Shown piece by piece: positions 22,369 through 30,452 of a stretch of DNA of 52,661 bases. The stretch is taken from positions 1 through 52,661 of the forward strand of contig DASYVJ010000059.1 in assembly GCA_035937155.1 (NCBI GenBank), written 5' to 3'. The DNA comes from Palsa-870 sp035937155 (GTDB taxonomy: Bacteria > Chloroflexota > Dormibacteria > Dormibacterales > Dormibacteraceae). A program made the position numbers and the translations under genes. The notes beneath the pieces are model-generated. The model worked only from the letters and a program-made list of their open reading frames with translations. It did not search any database and was not told the DNA's origin. Position 1 is the stretch's first letter; each line of letters begins with the position of its first letter.

Positions 22369-23211
22369 ATGCCAATCAGAAAGTACAAGCCAACCAGCCC
22401 CGGACGCCGATTCATGTCGGTGTCAGGCTTCGACGAGGTCACGACCGACGAGCCGGAGAAGACCCTGCTCGAGTCGCTGCCCACGCACGCCGGCCGCAAT
22501 AACCAGGGGCGTATCACCACGCGTCACCAGGGCGGCGGCTACCGCAAGATGTATCGGAAGATCGATTTCAAGCGCGACAAGTTCGGTGTAGCCGGCAAGG
22601 TCGCCACCATCGAGTACGACCCCAACCGCAGCGCTCGCATCGCGCTCATCCACTACAAGGACGGCGAGAAGCGCTACATCCTCGCCCCGCTCGGATTGAA
22701 GGTCGGCGACCCGATCGAGAGTGGGGAGGAAGCGCCGGTGCGCATCGGCAACGCCCTCCCGCTGTTGAACATCCCGGTCGGTTCGACGATCCACAACATC
22801 GAGCTCACGCTCGGCCGCGGCGGCCAGCTCGTCCGTTCGGCGGGCGCATCCGCGCAGCTGCTGGCGAAGGAAGGCGACTACGCCGTCGTGCGCATGCCTT
22901 CTGGCGAGCTGCGCCGGATCCACGTCCGCTGCCAGGCCACGATCGGCCAGGTCGGTAATATCGAACACGAGAACGAGTCGGGCGGCAAAGCCGGACGCAG
23001 CCGCTGGCTCGGCGTGCGGCCCACCGTGCGTGGGTCGACGATGAACCCGCGCGACCATCCACACGGTGGCGGCGAGGGCAAGACCGGGCCCGGTGGCAAC
23101 CCGAAGACCCCGTGGGGCAAGCCCGCCCTCGGCTACCGCACGCGCAAGCCGAAGAAGGCCTCAGACAAACTGATCATTCGCCGCCGCGAGAAGAAAGGAC
23201 GCAAGAAGTAA
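22369..23211 (+). CDS. rplB: 50S ribosomal protein L2
   Basis: L2, 280 residues, normal length. Begins PIRKYKPTSPGRRFMSV; contains GRNNQGRITTRHQGGGYRK and the C-terminal RGSTMNPRDHPHGGGEGK loop, whose conserved histidine is needed for peptidyl transfer in other species. Stop is immediately followed by rpsS. Confidence 0.98.
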   Translation: MPIRKYKPTSPGRRFMSVSGFDEVTTDEPEKTLLESLPTHAGRNNQGRITTRHQGGGYRKMYRKIDFKRDKFGVAGKVATIEYDPNRSARIALIHYKDGEKRYILAPLGLKVGDPIESGEEAPVRIGNALPLLNIPVGSTIHNIELTLGRGGQLVRSAGASAQLLAKEGDYAVVRMPSGELRRIHVRCQATIGQVGNIEHENESGGKAGRSRWLGVRPTVRGSTMNPRDHPHGGGEGKTGPGGNPKTPWGKPALGYRTRKPKKASDKLIIRRREKKGRKK

Positions 23212-23496
23212 ATGTCACGCTCACTGAAGAAGGGGCCGTTCATAAGCGCCCCCTTGAAAGAAAAGATCGACAAGATGAATCTGACCCGCGACAAGAAGGT
23301 GATTCGCACCTGGGCTCGCGCGTCGACCATCTATCCCGACATGGTCGGGCACACCATCGCGGTCCACGATGGCCGCAAGCACGTGCCCGTCTTCATCAGC
23401 GAGAACATGGTCGGCCACAGGCTGGGTGAGTTCGCGCCCACCCGCCATTTCCGCGGCCATGGCACCCACACCGAAAAATCGACGGCGCTGAAGTAG
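23212..23496 (+). CDS. rpsS: 30S ribosomal protein S19
   Basis: S19, 94 residues, starting SRSLKKGPFISAPLKEKI and ending TRHFRGHGTHTEKS. ATG directly abuts the rplB stop. Binds 16S rRNA head with S13. Confidence 0.98.
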   Translation: MSRSLKKGPFISAPLKEKIDKMNLTRDKKVIRTWARASTIYPDMVGHTIAVHDGRKHVPVFISENMVGHRLGEFAPTRHFRGHGTHTEKSTALK

Positions 23497-23500
23497 AGCG

Positions 23501-23857
23501 GTGGCAACGATGGAAGTTTCCGCAGTGCAGAGGTTTGTCCGCCGCACGCCGCGCAAGGCGAGGCTGGTGGCCGACTCTGTCAAAGGTATGAAGGTGACCG
23601 AGGCTCTGGCTTTCCTGGAGTTCTCGCCGAAGCACGCCGCGCGCGACGTCGCCAAGGCGATCCGCTCCGCGGCCGCCAACGCCGAGCACAACTTCAACCT
23701 GACCCGAGAAGACCTCGTGATCAAGCAGCTGCTCATCGACGAAGGTCCAACGTTCCGCCGCCGCCGGCCCGTCAGCCGCAGCATGGCGCACGAGTTCTTC
23801 CACCGCACCTGCCACATCACCGCGGTCGTCGAAGACCGCCCAGAGGTAAGAAAGTAG
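23501..23857 (+). CDS. rplV: 50S ribosomal protein L22
   Basis: L22, 118 residues from GTG 23501; ATG 23510 would remove three residues and is equally possible, since neither has a clear ribosome-binding site. FVRRTPRKARLVADSVKG and the exit-tunnel hairpin FRRRRPVSRSMAHEFFHRTC are conserved; this loop is where macrolide changes occur in other species. Confidence 0.96.
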   Translation: MATMEVSAVQRFVRRTPRKARLVADSVKGMKVTEALAFLEFSPKHAARDVAKAIRSAAANAEHNFNLTREDLVIKQLLIDEGPTFRRRRPVSRSMAHEFFHRTCHITAVVEDRPEVRK

Positions 23858-24883
23858 TTGGGTCATAAAGTCCATCCGAACGCATTCCGCTTAGGCGTGT
23901 TCCGTCCCTGGGAGGCGAACTGGTTTGCCAACCCCAAGGACTACACGAAGATGCTGCACGAAGACCTCGAGATGCGCCGCGTCATCCTCGCCCGCCTGCG
24001 CAATGCAGGCATCGCCAAGATCGAGACCGAGCGCTCTTCGAACGCCCAGCTCACCGTGACCATCCACACGGCCAAGCCAGGAATCGTGATCGGCAAAGGT
24101 GGTGCCTCGGTCGACCAGCTGCGTGAAGACCTCGAGAAGCGCTTTGGCAACCGCGTGCGAATCTCGATCCAGGAGATCAAGCAGCCGGAGCTCGACGCGC
24201 AGCTCGTCGCCGAGAACATCGCGTCGCAGATCGAGCGCCGCATCAGCTACAAGCGTGCGATGAAGCAGGCGATCCTGCGCACGATGCGCTCGGGCGCCAA
24301 GGGCGTCCGGATCTACTGTGGCGGCCGCCTACGCGGAGCCGAGATGGCGCGTCGTGAGTGGGACCGCGAAGGTCGCGTGCCCCTGCACACGCTGCGCGCC
24401 AACATCGACTTCGGCCGTGCCACCGCGAGCACCACCTTCGGCGCCATCGGCGTCAAGTGCTGGATCTACAAGGACCAGGTCGCTCCCAAGCGTCCGCTCC
24501 CCGCGGCGCCAGATGCGACGCCGCTCGCCGAGGTCATGGCTCCCCAGCCCGAGATCGTGGAGGCGGTGACCGAACCGCAGGTTGCCGTCCAGGCTACGGT
24601 GCCCGAGGCGACGGTCGAGGCCACGGCACCCGTCGCGGCGCCCCGCCGCGCCCGCGCGACGCCAACGACGACAACGACGACTACGACTGCCGAGCCCGAA
24701 ACCGAGGTCGAAACCGCCCCGCCCAAGCCGGCCACCGTCGCCAGGCCCAAGGCGGCACCCAAAGCCAAGGCCCAGGTCAAGGCGGAGCCCAAGGCCAAGG
24801 CCGCGCCCAAGGCAAAAGCCGAAGCCAAGGCTGAGACCAAGGCCCCGGCCAAGAAGGCCACCGTCAAGAAGGCCAAGAGCTGA
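23858..24883 (+). CDS. rpsC: 30S ribosomal protein S3 with long low-complexity tail
   Basis: S3 core (residues 1 to about 210) is normal: GHKVHPNAFRLGVFRPWEAN, KH domain motif IVIGKGGASVDQLREDL, and GVRIYCGGRLRGAEMARREW. TTG 23858 directly follows the rplV stop. The total of 341 residues is about 110 longer than E. coli S3: after KCWIYKDQVAPKRPLP comes a tail of about 125 residues, first Pro/Val/Glu/Thr-rich with a run of eight threonines, then Lys/Ala/Pro repeats (KAAPKAKA, KAEPKAKA, KAKAEAKA) ending KKATVKKAKS. The tail would project from the mRNA entry side of the 30S subunit. Confidence 0.97.
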   Translation: MGHKVHPNAFRLGVFRPWEANWFANPKDYTKMLHEDLEMRRVILARLRNAGIAKIETERSSNAQLTVTIHTAKPGIVIGKGGASVDQLREDLEKRFGNRVRISIQEIKQPELDAQLVAENIASQIERRISYKRAMKQAILRTMRSGAKGVRIYCGGRLRGAEMARREWDREGRVPLHTLRANIDFGRATASTTFGAIGVKCWIYKDQVAPKRPLPAAPDATPLAEVMAPQPEIVEAVTEPQVAVQATVPEATVEATAPVAAPRRARATPTTTTTTTTAEPETEVETAPPKPATVARPKAAPKAKAQVKAEPKAKAAPKAKAEAKAETKAPAKKATVKKAKS

Positions 24884-25317
24884 TGCTGATCCCCAAGCGC
24901 GTCAAGTACCGCAAGATGCACCGCGGCCGGCGCACCGGCATCGCCACGCGTGGCGCCACCGTCGCGTTCGGCGACTTCGGCCTGCAGGCGATGGAAGCCT
25001 GCTGGATGAGCAACCGCCAGATCGAGGCAGCCCGCCGGGCGATGACTCGCCACGTAAAGCGCGGCGGCCAGATCTGGATTCGCGTCTTTCCTGACAAGTC
25101 GATCACCAAGAAGCCGGCCGAGACGCGCATGGGCTCGGGCAAGGGCAACCCCGAAGGCTGGGTCGCCGTGATCAAGCCCGGTCGCGTGCTCTTCGAGATG
25201 GGCGGCGTCACACCGCAGGTCGCGAAAGAGGCCATGAAGCTGGCGGCGTCGAAGCTGCCCATCAAGACCCGCTTCGTCGTGTCCGAGTCGGCGGCATCAG
25301 CCGCGGGTGGCTCGTGA
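24883..25317 (+). CDS. rplP: 50S ribosomal protein L16
   Basis: L16, 144 residues, ATG in a TGATG overlap with rpsC. LIPKRVKYRKMHRGRRTG at the start and the conserved RVFPDKSITKKPAETRMGSG block near the A site are present. Followed by rpmC with overlap. Confidence 0.97.
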   Translation: MLIPKRVKYRKMHRGRRTGIATRGATVAFGDFGLQAMEACWMSNRQIEAARRAMTRHVKRGGQIWIRVFPDKSITKKPAETRMGSGKGNPEGWVAVIKPGRVLFEMGGVTPQVAKEAMKLAASKLPIKTRFVVSESAASAAGGS

Positions 25318-25628
25318 TGCAGGTCGAAGAGTTGAGAGTGCTCGAGGTGGATGAGCTCGGCGGCCGGCTTCGCGCCGCGCGGAGGGAGCTTTACGAGCTC
25401 CGCTTCAAGCACGCCGTCGGCCAGCTCGAGAACTCGAGCCAGATCTCCAAGGTCCGCCACGACATCGCGCGGATCATGACGGTCCTCCGCGAGCGAGACT
25501 TCGGCATCCTCGCCTCCGCGCCTGCGCCCGAGGAGCTGGCACCGCTCGCCGTGTCCAAGCCTGTAATGGAAGAGCCAAAAGAAGCCAAGCCCAAGCGCGT
25601 TCGCAAGAAGACCGAGGAAAAGTCATGA
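25317..25628 (+). CDS. rpmC: 50S ribosomal protein L29
   Basis: L29, 103 residues from ATG 25317 (TGATG overlap); GTG 25314 would add one residue. The two-helix core (ELRVLEVDELGGRLRAARRE and ISKVRHDIARIMTVLRER) fits L29, but the usual length is 60-70: the extra 35 residues at the C-terminus are Pro/Lys/Glu-rich, another low-complexity tail like that on S3. Confidence 0.93.
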   Translation: MQVEELRVLEVDELGGRLRAARRELYELRFKHAVGQLENSSQISKVRHDIARIMTVLRERDFGILASAPAPEELAPLAVSKPVMEEPKEAKPKRVRKKTEEKS

Positions 25629-25936
25629 CCGACACCGCAACCGCAACCAAGACAACGACCAAGACGACGGACACGCAGGCCACCTCTCGCGGCCAGCGCA
25701 AGGTCCGCCTTGGCACCGTGGTCGCCGAAAAAATGAACAAGACGATCATCGTCCAGGTCGGCACGTCCAAAGCGCACCGCCTGTACCGCAAGACCGTCCA
25801 ACAGCGCACCAAGTTCAAGGTCCACGACGAGAAGAACGAGTGCGGCGTGGGCGACCTCGTCCGGATCACTGAAACGCGCCCCATATCTAAGGAAAAGCGC
25901 TGGCGTCTGCTGGAGATAGTCGAGAAAGCCAAGTGA
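25625..25936 (+). CDS. rpsQ: 30S ribosomal protein S17
   Basis: S17, 103 residues, ATG in an ATGA overlap with rpmC. The core GTVVAEKMNKTIIVQV starts at about residue 30; ahead of it lies a Thr/Ala/Lys tail (TDTATATKTTTKTTDTQATS). Ends in a GTGA overlap with rplN. Confidence 0.95.
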   Translation: MTDTATATKTTTKTTDTQATSRGQRKVRLGTVVAEKMNKTIIVQVGTSKAHRLYRKTVQQRTKFKVHDEKNECGVGDLVRITETRPISKEKRWRLLEIVEKAK

Positions 25937-26301
25937 TCCAACAAGAGACTCGCCTCAAGGTCGCGGACAACTCAGGAGCGAAAGAGATCCTGTGCATCCG
26001 CGTGGCCGGCGGGCATTACCGCAAGTACGCCTCCGTGGGCGACACCATCACCGCGACGGTCAAATCGGCTCAGCCCGGCGGCCAGGTCAAGAAGGGCGAG
26101 GTCGTGAAGGCTGTCGTTGTGCGCGTGACCAAGGAATACAAGCGGCCGGATGGCTCGCTCATCCGCTTCGACGATAACGCCGCGGTGCTGCTCGCAACCG
26201 CGAACAACCCGCGCGGCACGCGCATCTTCGGCCCGGTGGCCCGCGAGCTGCGCGAGCGCAACTTCATGAAGATCATCAGCCTGGCCCCGGAGGTCCTGTA
26301 A
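25933..26301 (+). CDS. rplN: 50S ribosomal protein L14
   Basis: L14, 122 residues, exact family length, from GTG 25933. IQQETRLKVADNSGAKEI and the C-terminal RELRERNFMKIISLAPEVL are highly conserved. Forms an intersubunit bridge. Confidence 0.98.
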   Translation: MIQQETRLKVADNSGAKEILCIRVAGGHYRKYASVGDTITATVKSAQPGGQVKKGEVVKAVVVRVTKEYKRPDGSLIRFDDNAAVLLATANNPRGTRIFGPVARELRERNFMKIISLAPEVL

Positions 26302-26306
26302 CCGAA

Positions 26307-26693
26307 ATGCTAAAGAACAAGGCTCAGCCCAAGCGCCGCTGGCTCGACCTCGCCCCCGGCGATCCCGTTATCGTCGTCACCGGCAAAGACAAGGGTAAGC
26401 AGGGCGAGGTGCTGCGCACAATCCCCGACAAACACAAGATCGTCATCAAGGGCATCAACATCCTGAAGCGTCACACCAAGGCGGGGGCGCGGGCGGGCGG
26501 CTCGACTGTTACCCAGGGTGGCGTGGTCGACTTTGAAGCCCCGCTCGACTACTCGAACGTGATGCTCGTCTGCCCGTCGTGCTCGCGCCCGACTCGGGCG
26601 AAGCACACCGTCCTCGAATCCGGCGCGCGAGCGCTTGTCTGCCGCCACTGCGGCGAGCCGTACGAGCGCGTGCGCAAGACGGAGGCCCAGTAG
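26307..26693 (+). CDS. rplX: 50S ribosomal protein L24
   Basis: L24, 128 residues. The KOW motif GDPVIVVTGKDKGKQGEV lies at about residues 14-31, followed by GINILKRHTK. The C-terminal part carries a zinc-ribbon-like CPSC...CRHC pair (about residues 89-92 and 115-118), as in long L24 forms of several phyla. An assembly initiator protein at the tunnel exit. Confidence 0.95.
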   Translation: MLKNKAQPKRRWLDLAPGDPVIVVTGKDKGKQGEVLRTIPDKHKIVIKGINILKRHTKAGARAGGSTVTQGGVVDFEAPLDYSNVMLVCPSCSRPTRAKHTVLESGARALVCRHCGEPYERVRKTEAQ

Positions 26694-26698
26694 GCCCG

Positions 26699-27310
26699 AT
26701 GACCAAAGCGAAAGCCGCCCAGAAGAAGACCGAAGCGCCCAAAGCGCCGGGTACTCGAACCGAGGACCCGCCGCGCATGCTGACGCTATACCGGGAAACG
26801 ATCGTGCCCCAGCTGACGAAGGAGTTCGACTACGGCAACGCCATGGAGGTTCCTCGCATCGCCAAGGTCGTGGTCAACATCGGCATCGGCGAGGCGAAGG
26901 ACAACGACAAGGCGCTCGACGCTGCCGTGGGCGATGTCGTCACGATCACCGGCCAGAAGCCGGCCTTGATCAAGGCGCGCAAGTCAGTCGCGGCGTTCAA
27001 GCTGAGGCAAGGCCAGACGGTTGGCATCAAGACCACCCTGCGCGGCCGGCGCATGTGGTTCTTCCTCGACAAGCTCCTGAGTGTCGCGCTCCCTCGAATC
27101 CGCGACTTCCGCGGCGTCAACCCCGAGGGTTTCGACGGCCGCGGCAATTACTCGCTCGGCCTGCGCGAGCAGGTCATCTTTCCGGAGATCGATTACGACA
27201 AGATCGACAAGCTTCGCGGGCTGGAAGTTTCAATCGTGACCACCGCCCGCACTGACGACGAGGCGCGCAGTCTTTTGACGCGCCTTGGCATGCCATTCAA
27301 GAAGAGGTAA
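26699..27310 (+). CDS. rplE: 50S ribosomal protein L5
   Basis: L5, 203 residues from ATG 26699, six bases after the rplX stop; upstream open frame inside rplX was rejected. The core begins MLTLYRETIVPQLTKEF at residue 27, preceded by a Lys/Ala/Pro-rich tail. ALPRIRDFRGVNPEGFDGRGN and IFPEIDYDKIDKLRG are conserved. Binds 5S rRNA. Confidence 0.96.
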   Translation: MTKAKAAQKKTEAPKAPGTRTEDPPRMLTLYRETIVPQLTKEFDYGNAMEVPRIAKVVVNIGIGEAKDNDKALDAAVGDVVTITGQKPALIKARKSVAAFKLRQGQTVGIKTTLRGRRMWFFLDKLLSVALPRIRDFRGVNPEGFDGRGNYSLGLREQVIFPEIDYDKIDKLRGLEVSIVTTARTDDEARSLLTRLGMPFKKR

Positions 27311-27318
27311 GGAAAGGT

Positions 27319-27513
27319 TTGGCTAAGAAATCACAACTCGAGCGCTGGAAAAGGGATCTTGTTCACCCGAAGTTCAAGGTCCGGTTCCACAACCGGTGCC
27401 GCATCTGCGGCCGGCCACGCGCTTACTACCGGAAATTCGGCATGTGCCGCATCTGCTTCCGCAACCTTGCCGCCGAGGGACGCATCCCCGGCGTGACGAA
27501 GTCGAGCTGGTGA
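27319..27513 (+). CDS. rpsZ: 30S ribosomal protein S14 type Z (zinc-binding)
   Basis: Short zinc form of S14, 64 residues, from TTG 27319 with GGAAAGG upstream. Two CxxC pairs (CRIC and CRIC, separated by GRPRAYYRKFGM) bind zinc in this form. The longer zinc-free paralogue used under zinc limitation in some bacteria is not in this window. Confidence 0.96.
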   Translation: MAKKSQLERWKRDLVHPKFKVRFHNRCRICGRPRAYYRKFGMCRICFRNLAAEGRIPGVTKSSW

Positions 27514-27968
27514 TGGCCACAGTAGTCGCGAAGAGCTCCAATGCGAAGCCGGCGAAGCGCGCTTCCTCGGGCGTGGTCAGCGATCCCATCGCCGACATGC
27601 TCACGCGGATCCGCAACGCAAACGCCGCGCGTCATCCCGAGGTCAAGGTTCCGGCATCCAAGTTGAAGCTCGAGATCGCCCGCGTCCTGAAGGACGAGGG
27701 ATACATCGCCGGCTTCGAGGTCGAGGCCGACGGAACCACTCAGACGATGCGTATCATCTTCAAGGCCCGCCCCGATCGCACTAGGGTGATCTCGGGCGTG
27801 AAGAGGATCAGCCGCCCCGGCCTGCGCGTCTACGCGCGCAAGACGGAGATCCCTCGAGTCCTGGGTGGGCTCGGAATTGCCATCCTCAGCACAGCCGAAG
27901 GAGTCATGAGCGGTCGCCAGGCGACCCGCCAGGGCCTTGGTGGCGAAGTGCTGGCCTTCGTCTGGTAG
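27513..27968 (+). CDS. rpsH: 30S ribosomal protein S8
   Basis: S8, 151 residues, ATG in TGATG overlap with the S14 gene. The core SDPIADMLTRIRNANAARH starts at residue 24, after a short Ala/Lys/Ser tail absent from standard S8 (about 130 residues). C-terminal GLGIAILSTAEGVMSGRQA is conserved. Confidence 0.96.
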   Translation: MATVVAKSSNAKPAKRASSGVVSDPIADMLTRIRNANAARHPEVKVPASKLKLEIARVLKDEGYIAGFEVEADGTTQTMRIIFKARPDRTRVISGVKRISRPGLRVYARKTEIPRVLGGLGIAILSTAEGVMSGRQATRQGLGGEVLAFVW

Positions 27969-27983
27969 GAGTTAACCGAAGAG

Positions 27984-28538
27984 TTGTCGCGGATAGGAAA
28001 GCTGCCGATTCAGTTGCCGGGCGCGGTGAAGGTCACCCTCCAGCCCGGCCACGTGAAGGTCGAGGGGCCGAAAGGCCAGCTCGAGCGCACCCTGCCGGAG
28101 GACATCACGGTCAAGCAGGTCGACGGTCAGCTCATTTTCGAGCGACCCTCGGACGGCTACCGCCATCGCGCGCTGCACGGCCTCGTGCGCAGCCTGGTCG
28201 ACAACATGGTGACCGGGGTGAACGTCGGCTTCACCAAGCACCTCGAGCTTGTCGGCGTCGGCTACCGCGTCGCCAAGCAGGGCGATGAGCTGGTGCTGAG
28301 CCTCGGCTTCTCCCACCCGATCAGGTTCAAACCGCCGCAGGGCGTCACGATCGAGGTGCAGGACCCGACGAAGTTCTCCGTCTCCGGCATCTCAAACGAA
28401 GACGTCGGCCAGGTCGCCGCCAACTTGCGCCGGATGCGCCCACCCGAGCCGTACAAGGGCAAGGGCGTCATGTACCGTGGCGAGAAGATCCGCCGCAAGG
28501 CCGGTAAGGCCGGCAAGGGGGCCAAGACCGCGGCATGA
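27984..28538 (+). CDS. rplF: 50S ribosomal protein L6
   Basis: L6, 184 residues from TTG 27984; starts SRIGKLPIQLPGAVKVTL as expected. The second domain contains the conserved PPEPYKGKGVMYRGEKIRRK. Overlaps rplR by ATGA. Confidence 0.97.
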   Translation: MSRIGKLPIQLPGAVKVTLQPGHVKVEGPKGQLERTLPEDITVKQVDGQLIFERPSDGYRHRALHGLVRSLVDNMVTGVNVGFTKHLELVGVGYRVAKQGDELVLSLGFSHPIRFKPPQGVTIEVQDPTKFSVSGISNEDVGQVAANLRRMRPPEPYKGKGVMYRGEKIRRKAGKAGKGAKTAA

Positions 28539-28888
28539 TCAAAAGAACAGACCGCAAGCTCAGTCGCTCGAAGCGCCACAGGCGCGTTCGCGTGCACGTG
28601 GCCGGCACGCCGGAGCGTCCTCGTCTGGCCGTCTTCCGCAGCCTCAACCACGTCTACGCCCAACTCATCGACGACGGCGAGAGCCGCACGCTGGCTGCCG
28701 CGTCGACGGTTGCGCTGAAGGCGAAGGGAAACGGCATGGCCGAGGCTGCGCAGGTCGGCAAGGAGATCGCCGCGAAAGCGAAGGCCGTCGGCGTGAGCTC
28801 GGTGGTGTTCGACCGTGGCGGCTTCCTCTATCACGGCAGAATCAAGGCTTTGGCGGACGCCGCCCGCGAAGCCGGACTGGAGTTTTAG
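28535..28888 (+). CDS. rplR: 50S ribosomal protein L18
   Basis: L18, 117 residues, normal length, ATGA overlap with rplF. RVHVAGTPERPRLAVFRSLNHVYAQ region and C-terminal FDRGGFLYHGRIKALADAARE are conserved. Binds 5S rRNA with L5. Confidence 0.97.
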   Translation: MIKRTDRKLSRSKRHRRVRVHVAGTPERPRLAVFRSLNHVYAQLIDDGESRTLAAASTVALKAKGNGMAEAAQVGKEIAAKAKAVGVSSVVFDRGGFLYHGRIKALADAAREAGLEF

Positions 28889-28894
28889 AACCAA

Positions 28895-29497
28895 ATGGGC
28901 AGCCGATACCCTCACTCGAGCGGCGAGCGATCTGATCTTTCCGATCGCGTCGTGCGCGTCAACCGCGTGTCCAAGGTGGTCAAGGGCGGGCGCAAGTTCT
29001 CGTTCAGCGCGCTGATCGTGGTCGGCGACATGAACGGTCGCGTTGGCGCGGGCATCGGCAAGGCGCGCGAGGTGACCGAGGCGATCCGCAAGGGCATGGA
29101 CGTCGCCAAGCGCAACATGATCACCGTCCCGATGGTCGGCACGACCATCCCTCACGAGGTGCGTCTCAAGTGGGGCGCCGCCCGCATCATGCTGAAGCCG
29201 GCCGCGCCGGGCACGGGCGTGATCTCCGGAGGAGCCATGCGCGCGGTGATCGAGACTGCTGGCATCAAGGACATTCTCACCAAGTCCCACGGCACCAACA
29301 ACCCCATTAACACGGTCCGCGCGACCCTCGCGGCGCTGCAGCAGCTGCGCACCGCGCAGCAGATCGCCGAGCTGCGCGGCAAAGAGGTCGAGCAGATCGT
29401 CGGCAAGCGTCTCGCTGCTGCCTACCGGCGCCAGGAAAGCGGAGGGAAAGGTCCTGCTGCCAATGGTGCCGAGCCCACCCCGGTGGAGACGAAGTGA
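28895..29497 (+). CDS. rpsE: 30S ribosomal protein S5
   Basis: S5, 200 residues from ATG 28895. The double-stranded RNA-binding part has VKGGRKFSFSALIVVGD, and the C-terminal domain has AIRKGMDVAKRNM and VIETAGIKDILTKSHGTNN. A short C-terminal extension rich in Gly/Pro follows. Its stop overlaps the rpmD GTG. Confidence 0.97.
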   Translation: MGSRYPHSSGERSDLSDRVVRVNRVSKVVKGGRKFSFSALIVVGDMNGRVGAGIGKAREVTEAIRKGMDVAKRNMITVPMVGTTIPHEVRLKWGAARIMLKPAAPGTGVISGGAMRAVIETAGIKDILTKSHGTNNPINTVRATLAALQQLRTAQQIAELRGKEVEQIVGKRLAAAYRRQESGGKGPAANGAEPTPVETK

Positions 29498-29826
29498 CAC
29501 CAGCTGAGAAGACGCCGGCCAAGAAGAAGGCTGCCGCCGCCGGGCGCGCGCAGGGCGCACCCAAGAAGGACGACCGGCCGATCCGGGCGACTCTGATGAA
29601 GAGCACCATCGGCGCCCTGCCGCAGATCAAAGCGACGGTGGAGTCGCTCGGATTTCGCCGCATGAACCAGACCCGCGATCTGCCGGACAACCCTGCAGTG
29701 CGTGGGATGCTCAAGGCGGTCAACTTCCTTGTCGCCGTCGAGGGCACGCCGTACGTGCGCCCGAAGCGCAGCAAATACAAGATTTGGCGCTCCCGCTCGA
29801 ACAAGAAGCACCAGAGGGGTAAGTAG
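29494..29826 (+). CDS. rpmD: 50S ribosomal protein L30
   Basis: L30, 110 residues, nearly twice the usual 60. The core (IRATLMKSTIGALPQIKATV through MLKAVNFLVAVE) is at about residues 31-85. It is preceded by a Lys/Ala tail (AEKTPAKKKAAAAGRAQGAP) and followed by a basic extension ending KYKIWRSRSNKKHQRGK. GTGA overlap with rpsE. Confidence 0.92.
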   Translation: MTPAEKTPAKKKAAAAGRAQGAPKKDDRPIRATLMKSTIGALPQIKATVESLGFRRMNQTRDLPDNPAVRGMLKAVNFLVAVEGTPYVRPKRSKYKIWRSRSNKKHQRGK

Positions 29827-29828
29827 GG

Positions 29829-30449
29829 GTGCAGCTGCACGACCTCAAACCCTCGAAAGGCGCCCACCGCCGGCCGGAGCGCGTCGGTCGCGGCACCGGG
29901 TCCGGCCGGGGCAAGACCTCAGGCCGCGGCCAGAAAGGACAGAACGCGCGCAGTGAAGGCTTCCGCGTTGGATTTGAGGGCGGCCAGATGCCACTCGCTC
30001 AGCGCCTGCCCAAGCTGCCCGGCTTCAAGAACCCGTTCAAGAAGGTCTATTCGGTCGTCAACCTTTCGAAGCTGAGCCGTTTCGAAGATGGCGCCAAGGT
30101 CGACGTGGAGACGCTGGTCCAGTCGGGCCTCGTCCACCCGGGCAAGGAGATCAAGATCCTCGGCACCGGCGGCATCAAGCGCAAGCTGACCGTCGAGGCG
30201 CACTGGTTCAGCATGAGCGCGCGCGAGGCGATCGAGAAGAGCGGTGGCACCGTCAAAATCCTCGGGGAACCCCGCGTCATCGGGCCCCGGCGGACGGCGG
30301 CCAAGGCACCGAAACCACTGCCGGCGCCGGAAGGCCCCAGGGCGGCGGCGCCCGAGGCCGCCGAAGCGCCAGCTAAGCCGGCTCGCGAGAAAAAAGGCGC
30401 CGCGCCGGCAGCAACAGTCGAGGAGGCCACCCCTCCCGACGAGGCATAG
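29829..30449 (+). CDS. rplO: 50S ribosomal protein L15
   Basis: L15, 206 residues from GTG 29829 (family about 145-150). The glycine/arginine-rich N-terminus RVGRGTGSGRGKTSGRGQKG and FEGGQMPLAQRLPKLPGF are diagnostic. After about residue 150 comes an Ala/Pro/Lys/Glu-rich tail of some 55 residues. Lies three bases before secY. Confidence 0.96.
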   Translation: MQLHDLKPSKGAHRRPERVGRGTGSGRGKTSGRGQKGQNARSEGFRVGFEGGQMPLAQRLPKLPGFKNPFKKVYSVVNLSKLSRFEDGAKVDVETLVQSGLVHPGKEIKILGTGGIKRKLTVEAHWFSMSAREAIEKSGGTVKILGEPRVIGPRRTAAKAPKPLPAPEGPRAAAPEAAEAPAKPAREKKGAAPAATVEEATPPDEA

Positions 30450-30452
30450 CGG

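Noticed and set aside
28262..29560. 432-codon minus-strand frame opposite rplR-rpsE
   Set aside because: Covers three ribosomal genes on the other strand; composition typical of antisense frames.
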